Of a DNA stretch of 64,000 nt, positions 24,665 to 32,424 are shown one piece after another. The DNA is from G963668185 sp963668185 (GTDB taxonomy: Bacteria > Chloroflexota > Dehalococcoidia > Lucifugimonadales > G963668185): the NCBI GenBank assembly GCA_963668185.1, contig OY764162.1:434001-498000 (forward strand), read 5' to 3'. Made by a program: the position numbers and the translations under genes. A model generated the notes under the pieces. That model searched no databases and was not told the DNA's origin. It saw only the letters and a program-made list of their open reading frames with translations. How positions within the stretch are numbered: position 1 is the first letter of the stretch; each line of letters opens with the position of its first letter.

Positions 24665-25981
24665 CTATTCGGCGCTCGCGGGCTGAAGGCCCTCCATGCT
24701 GTGCAGTTCCCCGGCGGAAAACAGGTTCTCCCTGACGGACTTCAACTGGTGTTCGGTGATTGGCCCCACTTTGGTCGAGCCGTCCTCGGCGCTCACCGCG
24801 CGGATGCTCTCGATGGGCAGCCTGTCGATAAGGTCCGGGCTGTGGGTCGCAACCAGCACCTGGGCCCGTTCCGACGCCTCGACCATCGTGTCCGCCAACA
24901 CCGCCATAGCGCCCGGATGTATCGCCAACTCCGGCTCCTCCAGGCCGATGAGCGACGGGGCAGGGTCTTGGAACAGCGCCGTCAGCAACGCCAGCAGGCG
25001 AATCGTGCCATCCGACTCATGGGACAGGTCGAACCAGGAACCCCTTCCGTTCCTCCCGTTGCCGCCGTGATTGAGTTCGACCACGTAGAAGCTGCCGGCT
25101 TGGCGAACCCGAATATCGCATATCCCAGGCACCGCATAAGCCAGGGCGCTCTTCAAATCAGTAAGGAAGCGGCTCTTCTTCTGAATCATGTCCCGCAGCG
25201 TAGATGCGAGATTCTCTCCGCTCATTGCCAGCGGATGGCTATCCGCCACTTTCTGAGGTCCACGCAATGAGTTAGGGAAGACATGGTACAGAGCAATCCT
25301 TCCCAGATCGTCTCTTGCGTTGCGTAGAGAACTACGCATTGGGTGCGCATAATAGGATGTGTTTTTTTCACGTAGTTCGCTTAGCAACATCTCCAAGAAT
25401 GAAGTTAGCAGCATGGGATCAGAAGACATCAGTTGAATGTCTTTACGGCCAGAGTCTGAGATCAGTTGCTTGGCTGTTTGTGCAAAACTACTTGCAAGCC
25501 CATCTTTACTACTTCGCTCAGATATCTGCCTCAGTCTGGCCGTAGACATAGGTTTGGCAAGTCGCCCGTTCTCAAGAATAAACTCTGTTGGCTGGTCTTC
25601 AGGGCTATCACTTATCATCTTGGCAGACTCTCGTTTGACCGAGTAGTCACCCCTACCTCTCCGTGCTAATGCTACAGAGTAGTCAAGCGTTCCCCATGGG
25701 GTACCATACTGAAAGCCAATCTCTGGCCCCAACACTCCACCCGTAGGGGATCGGCGGCCAATGGAGTCAAACCCACCACGCCGGGTTATGGCGGTTTCGA
25801 GGCCCAGGCGGACCATATCCCCGAAAAACCCCAAGATGTCCATGAGGTTGCTCTTGCCCGAGGCGTTTGGGCCGACGAGCACCGTCAGCGGCGCCAACTC
25901 CAACTCCGCGAACTCGATGCTGCGGAAGTTCTTGGCCCACACCTTGGTTATGGACGGTCGGCGACTCGCCTCATCTGCCAT
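24665..25981 (-). CDS. RecF/OLD-like AAA ATPase (AAA_21 type)
   Basis: A 438-residue SMC/RecF-type ATPase: N-terminal KVWAKNFRSIEFAELELAPL, Walker A GPNASGKS (residues 37-44), signature-like SHESDGTIRLLALLTAL, Walker B LIGLEEPELAIHPGAM, and the D/H-loop segment VLVATHSPDLIDRLP. The Walker motifs are separated by a middle lid of about 270 residues whose DNA (25.2-25.7 kb) is more AT-rich than the ends. It is the first gene of an operon with the DUF4276 gene. Proposed role: DNA- or nucleotide-sensing ATPase that controls the TOPRIM partner. Confidence 0.85.
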   Translation of the reverse strand: MADEASRRPSITKVWAKNFRSIEFAELELAPLTVLVGPNASGKSNLMDILGFFGDMVRLGLETAITRRGGFDSIGRRSPTGGVLGPEIGFQYGTPWGTLDYSVALARRGRGDYSVKRESAKMISDSPEDQPTEFILENGRLAKPMSTARLRQISERSSKDGLASSFAQTAKQLISDSGRKDIQLMSSDPMLLTSFLEMLLSELREKNTSYYAHPMRSSLRNARDDLGRIALYHVFPNSLRGPQKVADSHPLAMSGENLASTLRDMIQKKSRFLTDLKSALAYAVPGICDIRVRQAGSFYVVELNHGGNGRNGRGSWFDLSHESDGTIRLLALLTALFQDPAPSLIGLEEPELAIHPGAMAVLADTMVEASERAQVLVATHSPDLIDRLPIESIRAVSAEDGSTKVGPITEHQLKSVRENLFSAGELHSMEGLQPASAE

Positions 25982-26037
25982 CTGCGCTACCTCGAATGAC
26001 TGCGTTCCCTCCAGCTACTCTAGCATAAAGCCCCGCT

Positions 26038-26065
26038 CCGTTCGTGGTGAGCCTGTCGAACCATG
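26038..26065. repeat. Dispersed repeat family A
   Basis: CCGTTCGTGGTGAGCCTGTC followed by GAACCATG, between the lipoprotein gene and the AAA ATPase gene. Confidence 0.7.
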
Positions 26066-26071
26066 AGCGCA

Positions 26072-26944
26072 CTACCGCCCGTCTCCGCAGACCACCATGT
26101 GGGACCCGTCCAGGTTCGTATGCACCGCGTACGACGCCCCCGCGAGATCGAACACCACCTTGTGGCCCGGAGTAACGACCTGGGCATAGGCATAGCCCTC
26201 CTGCGGGCATCCCAGGCTCGTGTCGGACCACTCCACCATCTCCGAGCTAGCGAGCTTGAGACTCCCCGCGTCCACTTCCAGCTCGTCCGCCAGCAGCTTC
26301 CGCGCCGCCGTCTCCATCTCCCCGAGGACAGCCCCACCGGCAGCAGGCGTCGGCATGCCGTCCCCGCAGACCACCATATGCGAGCCGTCCAAGTTCGTAT
26401 GCACCGCGTACGACGCCCCCGCGAGATCGAACACCAGCTTGTGGCCCGGCGTAATGACCTGGGCGTAGGCATAGCCCTCCTGCGGACATCCCAGGCTCGC
26501 GTCGGACCACTCCACCACCTCGGAGCTATCGAGCTTGAGGCCCTCCACATCTACCTCCAGCTCATCGGCCAGCAGCTTCCGCGCCGCCGTCTCCACCTCC
26601 CCGAGGACGACCCCACCGTCAGCCGGCGTCGGCGTTTGGGCAGGCGCAAGCGTGGGAGACGGCGTAGGCGTGTCAGGTTGCAGGTCAGCCTCACCCGACT
26701 CTATGGTCGGAGACGGCGTCGGCGTATCGAGTTGCAGGTCAGCCTCACCCGACTCTGCGGCAGTCGGCGTAGGCGTATCGGGTTGCAGGTCAGACCCATC
26801 CGACTCCGTGGTCGGAGACGGCGCCACCGCTTCCGCCTCCGGGTCCGCTCCCTCCTCATCGGCGCCGCCGCAGGCCGCCGCGGCCAGCGCAATCCCCGCC
26901 ACAAGCGCTATGCGCAGCACGGACCCCAACAGCGTCGATCTCAT
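26072..26944 (-). CDS. Lipoprotein with Pro-Thr linker and duplicated C-terminal domain
   Basis: A 290-residue probable lipoprotein: signal helix RIALVAGIALAAAACGG with Cys25 as lipidation site, a low-complexity linker with three near-identical DLQPDTPTPSPT units (about residues 50-110), then two copies of an 84-residue domain (about 113-196 and 205-289). Each copy has ETAARKLLADELEVD, VEWSDxSLGCPQEGYAYAQV and HTNLDGSHMVVCGDG. The copies are almost identical in DNA, so the duplication is recent. Domain function unknown; conserved Cys pairs suggest an extracytoplasmic fold. On the same strand as another lipoprotein gene upstream. Confidence 0.8.
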   Translation of the reverse strand: MRSTLLGSVLRIALVAGIALAAAACGGADEEGADPEAEAVAPSPTTESDGSDLQPDTPTPTAAESGEADLQLDTPTPSPTIESGEADLQPDTPTPSPTLAPAQTPTPADGGVVLGEVETAARKLLADELEVDVEGLKLDSSEVVEWSDASLGCPQEGYAYAQVITPGHKLVFDLAGASYAVHTNLDGSHMVVCGDGMPTPAAGGAVLGEMETAARKLLADELEVDAGSLKLASSEMVEWSDTSLGCPQEGYAYAQVVTPGHKVVFDLAGASYAVHTNLDGSHMVVCGDGR

Positions 26945-27015
26945 TTATCGCCACCCTCCCTTCGATTCCAACCATCCGCGCATCGCACCGACTCGCCCAC
27001 GGCTGCCTGTGTCAA

Positions 27016-28527
27016 CTACGGCGCCCACACGTTGAAGTCCTCAAAGTCAATCGAAACCGGATTATCGTGGAACAAGGATCCCATCACGCTCACCTCTCCA
27101 ACGTCCTGATTGTGATGCAGGCCGAACGTGGCCACCAGTTGGTCGTTGACGAAGAGCCAGCCGTTGGCTCCGATCGCGATCAGCGCCAAATGGTTGCGGT
27201 CTTTCAGCTTGACCTTTGAGTCCGATAAGTAACCGTTATCAATCATCGTGTATATGTCATCTCCAACGTCTCGCGAATAGTGAAACCACAACACAGAATC
27301 CTCAATCCCGATGACTTCAAGACGAGAGCGTACCGGACTGCGAATCACGAATCCGTAATCCCAATTAGCGTCTTGTGGAGTCAGGAATTCAGCTTCAACC
27401 ACGAGGTCGCGTGTCCTGACTCCGCTATAGTGTTCAGCAATGAGGCGGGGCTCATTTTCCAATCGCCCTTCAACCGGCCCGTAGCTTCTGCTCAGACCAT
27501 CGACCGTAAACCCCTCGAATCGAGTAATGGCGTCTTCAACCTCGTTGCCTGTGTATGCCCCGGTTATCGCCGATACATCGCCGGCGCCCGTCGTCGAACT
27601 CAAATCCATGTTGGCCACGAATTCATAATTGACGAACAGCCAGCCTCGCTCTCCGATGGCGATGACGCGTAGATGGTTGTACCCATTTGCGCCCATTTCA
27701 AGCGTTTCGACGATGCCCTCGTCCACTGTCTCGTACGGAGAGGATGTCCCTGTCAAGACAGCCCAACGTCCATCACTGCTGACCACAACTTGAATGATCG
27801 GCGCATCCAATTCCGATGCGTAGTCATCCCTGAGAATGAACCCGAAGTCCCATGGGTTCGACGCAGCGGAATACGGATTGATGAACATCGCCTCGGCTAT
27901 CAAGTCTGAAATATAGACGTCCGCGTACTCCTCCTCGATGAACCCATTATCCGGATCGTGCCGCAACTCGCCGCTCACTGGACCGAAGTCATGCGTCTGG
28001 TCGCTGGTAACCGTAGGCGTCGGCTCAGGCGTAGGTGTGGGCGTAGGCGTAGGCTCAGGCGTCGGCAGAGGAGGGAAGACCAGGAGAAAGTCGCGATGAC
28101 GGCTGCCCCCGGTGAACGTGTGCGTGGTTTGGGCCACGACCCCGTTTAGAGTGAACACAATCTCCCGGCCGTTCATTGAGGTGTCGCCGGGGTCCACCAC
28201 AAGGTTCGTGTATTCCTGGCCTTCGATTATCGCGGGCGGCGATTCGTACGAACCGACGCGCGCCACGAGCGCCGCGCTCTCTGGAACGAGGTCCCCCGAT
28301 ATGACGATCTGCCCCGAATACACCGACGGCAGCGCGACTTCAGGCGTAGGCGTGGGTGTGGGAGTAGGCGTTGGAGTCGGCTCAGGCGTAGGCGTATCGA
28401 GGACGGTCGCAACCGCTGTCGAGTCCCGCTCCGGCGTGATCTCAGCTTGCGGCCCGCCGCCCTGTTGGCAAGCGGCAACAACCAGCAGCGCGAACGTAAC
28501 GGCTAGATACGGCCTCAGGAATCTCAT
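27016..28527 (-). CDS. Lipoprotein with PT-repeat linkers and two LamG-like domains
   Basis: A 503-residue lipoprotein: signal LRPYLAVTFALLVVAACQQG with lipobox VAAC (Cys20), a PTPEPTPTPTPTPTP linker, a beta domain (about 65-150), a second PT linker, then two related beta-sandwich domains (about 180-340 and 345-500). Both contain the DFGFILRDD / DYGFVIRSP and GxxGWLFVN motifs (ERGWLFVNYEFVANMDL, ANGWLFVNDQLVATFGL), resembling concanavalin-like (LamG / DUF1080-type) folds that bind carbohydrate. Likely surface anchored. Divergent from the PIG-L gene, 65 bases away. Confidence 0.8.
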   Translation of the reverse strand: MRFLRPYLAVTFALLVVAACQQGGGPQAEITPERDSTAVATVLDTPTPEPTPTPTPTPTPTPEVALPSVYSGQIVISGDLVPESAALVARVGSYESPPAIIEGQEYTNLVVDPGDTSMNGREIVFTLNGVVAQTTHTFTGGSRHRDFLLVFPPLPTPEPTPTPTPTPEPTPTVTSDQTHDFGPVSGELRHDPDNGFIEEEYADVYISDLIAEAMFINPYSAASNPWDFGFILRDDYASELDAPIIQVVVSSDGRWAVLTGTSSPYETVDEGIVETLEMGANGYNHLRVIAIGERGWLFVNYEFVANMDLSSTTGAGDVSAITGAYTGNEVEDAITRFEGFTVDGLSRSYGPVEGRLENEPRLIAEHYSGVRTRDLVVEAEFLTPQDANWDYGFVIRSPVRSRLEVIGIEDSVLWFHYSRDVGDDIYTMIDNGYLSDSKVKLKDRNHLALIAIGANGWLFVNDQLVATFGLHHNQDVGEVSVMGSLFHDNPVSIDFEDFNVWAP

Positions 28528-28592
28528 CGACTACATCTTAACTTACACCCTGCTAAACTCGCCGGTGAATCAACGAAGCGCCGAGGTGCCTG

Positions 28593-29321
28593 ATGGCTGA
28601 AACCAAGCTGGAGATATTCCCCGAAGAGTGGGACCGCGCGCTCGCCGTCGCCCCGCACCCTGACGACCTCGAGTACGGCGCGGCCAGCTCGATCGCCCGC
28701 TGGACGGACCAGGGTAAGCACGTCGATTACCTGCTCATCACGAAGGGCGAGGCCGGAATCGACGGCATGACGCCGGATGAGACCGCCCGCATCCGTATGG
28801 AGGAAGAGGTCAACAGCGCCAGGGTCGTCGGCGTAGAAAACGTCGAGTTCCTCGATCACGTCGATGGCGCGATCGAGTACGGCCTGCCGCTCCGCCGCGA
28901 CATCGCCCGCGCCATACGCAAGAGCAAGCCGGACGTGGTCCTGTCCGTGAACTACCACATGTTCTGGCCCGGAACCACCACGCTCAACATGGCGGACCAC
29001 CGCTGGGGCGGACTCGCCACCCTGGACGCCGCCCGGGACGCCGGCAACCGCTGGATCTTCCCGGAACTGCTGGAAGAAGGCCACGAACCGTGGGGAGGCG
29101 TGCGCCTCGTCGCCCTCTCTGGCTCGCCGCACCCAACCCACGCCGTCGACGTCACGGACTACATGGACAAGGGCGTCGCTTCCCTCGAAGAGCACCGCGT
29201 GTACATCGAAGGCCTCGGCCAGAGTTTCGACCCGGACATGTTCCTCCGCTGGGGCGCCTCCGAAGTAGGCTACGAAATGGGCTGGGAATACGGCGTCACC
29301 TACGAAGTAATCAGGATCTAG
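28593..29321 (+). CDS. PIG-L family deacetylase (LmbE-like)
   Basis: A 242-residue zinc-dependent N-deacetylase. Zinc motif APHPDDLEYG (about residues 20-29) with the HPDD signature, and the second metal region NMADHRWGGLATLDAA. Such enzymes deacetylate GlcNAc-type sugars or thiol precursors (bacillithiol or mycothiol type), or other amides; the substrate cannot be called. Cytosolic. Start ATG at 28593. An AlkD-like gene begins two bases after its stop, so they are an operon. Confidence 0.85.
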   Translation: MAETKLEIFPEEWDRALAVAPHPDDLEYGAASSIARWTDQGKHVDYLLITKGEAGIDGMTPDETARIRMEEEVNSARVVGVENVEFLDHVDGAIEYGLPLRRDIARAIRKSKPDVVLSVNYHMFWPGTTTLNMADHRWGGLATLDAARDAGNRWIFPELLEEGHEPWGGVRLVALSGSPHPTHAVDVTDYMDKGVASLEEHRVYIEGLGQSFDPDMFLRWGASEVGYEMGWEYGVTYEVIRI

Positions 29322-29323
29322 GG

Positions 29324-30025
29324 ATGCAGGACTTCAACGCCCCAGCCCTCGCCCGCGAGTTCCGCGCCCGCGTCGACGCCCTCCCGGAGCGCAAGACGCC
29401 GCTCGTCCGCCCCATCCGCCGCGAGCTCTCCAAGCGCATAGCGAAGGCGCAGCCGCCGCAAGTCCTGGAACTGGCCCGCCTGCTGATAGACCTCGGTCTG
29501 CGCGGCTGGGCGTACGAGGTCGTCCACTACCACCGGCCCACCCTCCGGTCGCTGGACGCCGCCGCGATCGAGAGCATCGGCGAAGGCATCGCCGACTGGG
29601 CCGCGGTCGATACCCTCGGCACACAGCTTGCGGGCCCCGCCTGGGTCAACGGCCAGATCGCCGACGCCGACGTGCACCGCTGGGCGCTGTCCCCGGACCT
29701 CTGGTGGCGCCGAACCGCACTCGTCGCCACAACCGGCCTCAACGTGAAGAGCAGGGGAGGGCAGGGCGACGCTCCCCGCACCCTCGCCGTCTGCGAGATG
29801 CTCGCCGCAGACCACGAGGACATGGTCGTCAAGGCCATGTCCTGGGCGCTCAGGGAACTCGTCCCCTGGGCCCCGGACGCCGTCGCAGGCTTCCTCACAG
29901 ACCACGAAGACCAACTGGCGGCGCGCGTAAAGCGGGAAGTCCGCAACAAACTGAACACCGGCCTCAAAAACCCCGCAAGACCGCATCCTGAACCTGTCGA
30001 AGGGCCAAAGCACCGTTCGCCCTGA
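29324..30025 (+). CDS. AlkD-like HEAT-repeat protein
   Basis: A 233-residue all-helical protein resembling DNA alkylation repair glycosylase AlkD: LSKRIAKAQPPQVLELARLL, WAYEVVHYHRP, WALSPDLWWRRTALVATTGL and DMVVKAMSWALRELVPWAPD are the expected helical repeats with the central WWRR segment. Role: removal of alkylated bases, or a related non-catalytic DNA-binding function. The C-terminus (HPEPVEGP) is encoded by a family A repeat, so the gene has probably been extended by the repeat. Start ATG 29324 has GATCTAGGG just upstream and follows the PIG-L stop. Confidence 0.75.
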   Translation: MQDFNAPALAREFRARVDALPERKTPLVRPIRRELSKRIAKAQPPQVLELARLLIDLGLRGWAYEVVHYHRPTLRSLDAAAIESIGEGIADWAAVDTLGTQLAGPAWVNGQIADADVHRWALSPDLWWRRTALVATTGLNVKSRGGQGDAPRTLAVCEMLAADHEDMVVKAMSWALRELVPWAPDAVAGFLTDHEDQLAARVKREVRNKLNTGLKNPARPHPEPVEGPKHRSP

Positions 30026-30112
30026 GCCTGTCGAAGGGCCTCCACTTGTCCCTTCCCCAGTCTGCTGGGGAAGGTTAGGATGGGGCCGTCATACCGGCGG
30101 AGGCCGGTATCC
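29987..30112. repeat. Composite repeat cluster (families A, B, C)
   Basis: Family A at 29987-30006 and 30013-30040 (CCGTTCGCCCTGAGCCTGTC plus GAAGGGCC), family B hairpin at 30052-30073 (CTTCCCCAG TCTG CTGGGGAAG), and family C at 30086-30112 (CATACCGGCGGAGGCCGGTA). The first copy supplies the end of the AlkD-like gene. Confidence 0.75.
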
Positions 30113-30207
30113 AGATCCCCATCTCCAGTCGAAAAACGGTCACAACCCGCAGTCCCACTGTGGTACCCTATGCGCCGCTACAAACCAACATCAATCGGGA
30201 GGAGTGA

Positions 30208-31236
30208 ATGGCAGACTATCAGGCTCTTGAGAATCGAATAAACGCTGGGGATGTCATCATCCTGGACGGCGCCATCGGCACCGAGTTGCAGGCAATGGGC
30301 GCGCCCATGAACGAGCAGTCCTGGGCGGGCACGCCGAACTTGACGCATCCGAGCACCGTACTCCAGATGCACATCAACTACATCAAGGCCGGCGCCGACG
30401 TGATCACTACGAACACGTACTCGTCCGCCAGGCACAACCTGGAGCCGCTCGGCCACGGCGAGCTCACCGTCGAGCTCAACATGCGCGCGGTGCACCTGGC
30501 CCAGGAGGCCATCTACCGCGCCAACGTCGACAGGCCGGTGTACATCGCGGGCGCGGTCTCGAACTTCGGCCTGCTCGCTGGCGGCGAGTACAACAGGCTG
30601 ATGAGGCGCAGGGCCGGCCACATGGGCCGAGCCGGCATGAGGCGCGGCGGCTTCCTGCGGCGCGGCGTGATCACCGAGCAGCAGTCGCAGGACAACCTCA
30701 AGGAACAGTCGGACATCCTGGCAGAGGCCGGCGTCGACTTCATGCTGGCCGAGTCCACCGGAAGCCTGGTGCAGCGCAAGTGGGTCTCCGAGGCCGTCGC
30801 ATCAGTCGGCCTCCCGATGTGGACCGGCTTCAAGGTTCACTCCACCGAGGACGACCCCACCATCAGGATCGGCTACGCCGGCGAGGAGCCGTTCGAGCAG
30901 GCGCTCGAAGAGGTCATCCCGATGGGCGGCTCTCTGATGACCGTCTTCCACTCCGGCGTGGACGACACCGACGCCGCGATCCCCATCCTCAAGAAGTACT
31001 GGGATGGCCCGATGGCCGCGTACCCAGAGTCCGGCCGAAGGGACTACGTCTCACGCTTCAGCGACGGCACTCCCAACGAGATGGACCCCCAGGGCTACCT
31101 CGAAATGTCCCAGAAGTGGGTCGGCGAGGGCGTCCAGGTCATCGGCGGCTGCTGCGGCATGGGCCTCGACTACATCAAGCCCCTCAAGGAAGGTCTGCCG
31201 GCCAAGCTCGCGGAGGCCCGCCCAACACCAGCCTAG
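30208..31236 (+). CDS. Homocysteine S-methyltransferase family protein, tandem copy 1
   Basis: A 342-residue TIM-barrel methyltransferase of the homocysteine/BHMT family (cytosolic methyl transfer to a thiol). Seen: ILDGAIGTELQAMGAPMNEQ, HINYIKAGADVITTNTYSS, EAGVDFMLAEST, MAAYPESG and the zinc motif VIGGCCGMGLDYI. The first zinc-ligand Cys of relatives (in GxNC) aligns with His in TVFHSGVDD. A lineage-specific insertion GEYNRLMRRRAGHMGRAGMR precedes RGVITEQQSQDNL. Ribosome site GGGAGGAG. It is 121 bases upstream of a close paralogue with a nearly identical 5' leader. Confidence 0.85.
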   Translation: MADYQALENRINAGDVIILDGAIGTELQAMGAPMNEQSWAGTPNLTHPSTVLQMHINYIKAGADVITTNTYSSARHNLEPLGHGELTVELNMRAVHLAQEAIYRANVDRPVYIAGAVSNFGLLAGGEYNRLMRRRAGHMGRAGMRRGGFLRRGVITEQQSQDNLKEQSDILAEAGVDFMLAESTGSLVQRKWVSEAVASVGLPMWTGFKVHSTEDDPTIRIGYAGEEPFEQALEEVIPMGGSLMTVFHSGVDDTDAAIPILKKYWDGPMAAYPESGRRDYVSRFSDGTPNEMDPQGYLEMSQKWVGEGVQVIGGCCGMGLDYIKPLKEGLPAKLAEARPTPA

Positions 31237-31299
31237 CGCGCAGACCGCCCGAACAGCGGAGTCGCGCAAAGCGGCGCCGGGCAAAAGAGAACGGCGCCG

Positions 31300-31329
31300 G
31301 AGAGGGCCGCCCAATCGGGCGGCCCTCTC
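31300..31329 (+). terminator. Perfect 13-base-stem hairpin between paralogous methyltransferases
   Basis: GAGAGGGCCGCCC - AATC - GGGCGGCCCTCTC, a perfect inverted repeat that ends 28 bases before the start of the second methyltransferase. There is no T-run, so it is an atypical terminator or mRNA-processing/attenuation element. Confidence 0.55.
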
Positions 31330-31357
31330 ATAAGCCAACATCAATTGGGAGGAGTGA

Positions 31358-32389
31358 ATGGCGGACTATCAGGCTCTTGAGAATCGAATAAACGCCGGGG
31401 ACGTGATCATCCTGGACGGCGCCATAGGCACGGAATTGCAGGCAATGGGCGCGCCCATGAACGAGCAGTCCTGGGCGGGCACGCCGAACCTGACGCATCC
31501 GAACACCGTGCTGCAGATGCACATCAACTACATCAAGGCCGGCGCCGACGTGATCACCACGAACACGTACTCGTCCGCCAGGCACAACCTGGAGCCGCTC
31601 GGGCACGGCGAGCTCACCGTCGAACTGAACATGCGGGCAGTTCACATCGCCCAGGAGGCAATCTATCGAGCAAACGTCGATTGGCCGGTTTACATCGCCG
31701 GCGCCGTCTCCAACTTCGGCCTGCTCACAGGCAGCGAGCGTGGGTACATGTGGACGCCTAGCACTGCGCTCCATCGAGGTCGTTCCGCCATGCGGCGACG
31801 CGGCATCCCTCTGCGCGGCCCGATCACCGTAGAGCAGTCCAAGGACAACCTCAAGGAACAGTCGGAAATCCTTGCCGAGGCAGGCGTTGACTTCATGCTG
31901 GCCGAGTCCACCGGCAGCCTCGAGCAGCGAAAGTGGGTCTCCGAGGCGGTAGCCTCCGTAGGTCTCCCCATGTGGACAGGATTCAAGGTCCACTCCACGG
32001 AAGACGACCCGACCATCAGGATCGGTTACTCCGGTGAGGAGACATTCGAGCAGGCGCTCGAAGAGGTCATCCCGATGGGCGGTTCCCTGATGACCGTCTT
32101 CCACTCCGGCGTGGACGACACCGACGCCGCGATTCCCATCCTCAAGAAGTACTGGGACGGCCCGATGGCCGCGTACCCCGAGTCCGGCCGGAGGGACTAT
32201 ACCGCGCGCTTCAGCGACGGCACTAGCAACGAGATGGATCCCCAGGGCTACCTCGAAATGTCCCAGAAGTGGGTCGGCGAAGGCGTCCAGGTCATCGGCG
32301 GCTGCTGCGGAATGGGCCTCGACTACATCGAGCCCCTCAAGGCAGGCCTGCCGGACAAGCTCGCGGAGGCCCGCCCAACCCCCGCCTAG
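31358..32389 (+). CDS. Homocysteine S-methyltransferase family protein, tandem copy 2
   Basis: A 343-residue paralogue of the preceding gene. N- and C-terminal parts are nearly identical (ILDGAIGTELQAMGAPMNEQ, EVIPMGGSLMTVFHSG, VIGGCCGMGLDYIEPLKAGL), while the middle (SERGYMWTPSTALHRGRSAM) diverges, consistent with specialisation on substrate. It too has His in place of the first zinc Cys. Start has GGGAGGAGTGA upstream, duplicated from copy 1. The gamma-glutamyltransferase gene follows at 36 bases, with AGGAGG before it. Confidence 0.85.
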   Translation: MADYQALENRINAGDVIILDGAIGTELQAMGAPMNEQSWAGTPNLTHPNTVLQMHINYIKAGADVITTNTYSSARHNLEPLGHGELTVELNMRAVHIAQEAIYRANVDWPVYIAGAVSNFGLLTGSERGYMWTPSTALHRGRSAMRRRGIPLRGPITVEQSKDNLKEQSEILAEAGVDFMLAESTGSLEQRKWVSEAVASVGLPMWTGFKVHSTEDDPTIRIGYSGEETFEQALEEVIPMGGSLMTVFHSGVDDTDAAIPILKKYWDGPMAAYPESGRRDYTARFSDGTSNEMDPQGYLEMSQKWVGEGVQVIGGCCGMGLDYIEPLKAGLPDKLAEARPTPA

Positions 32390-32424
32390 CGCACGCACTG
32401 AATCACCAGCAATAGGAGGATCCA

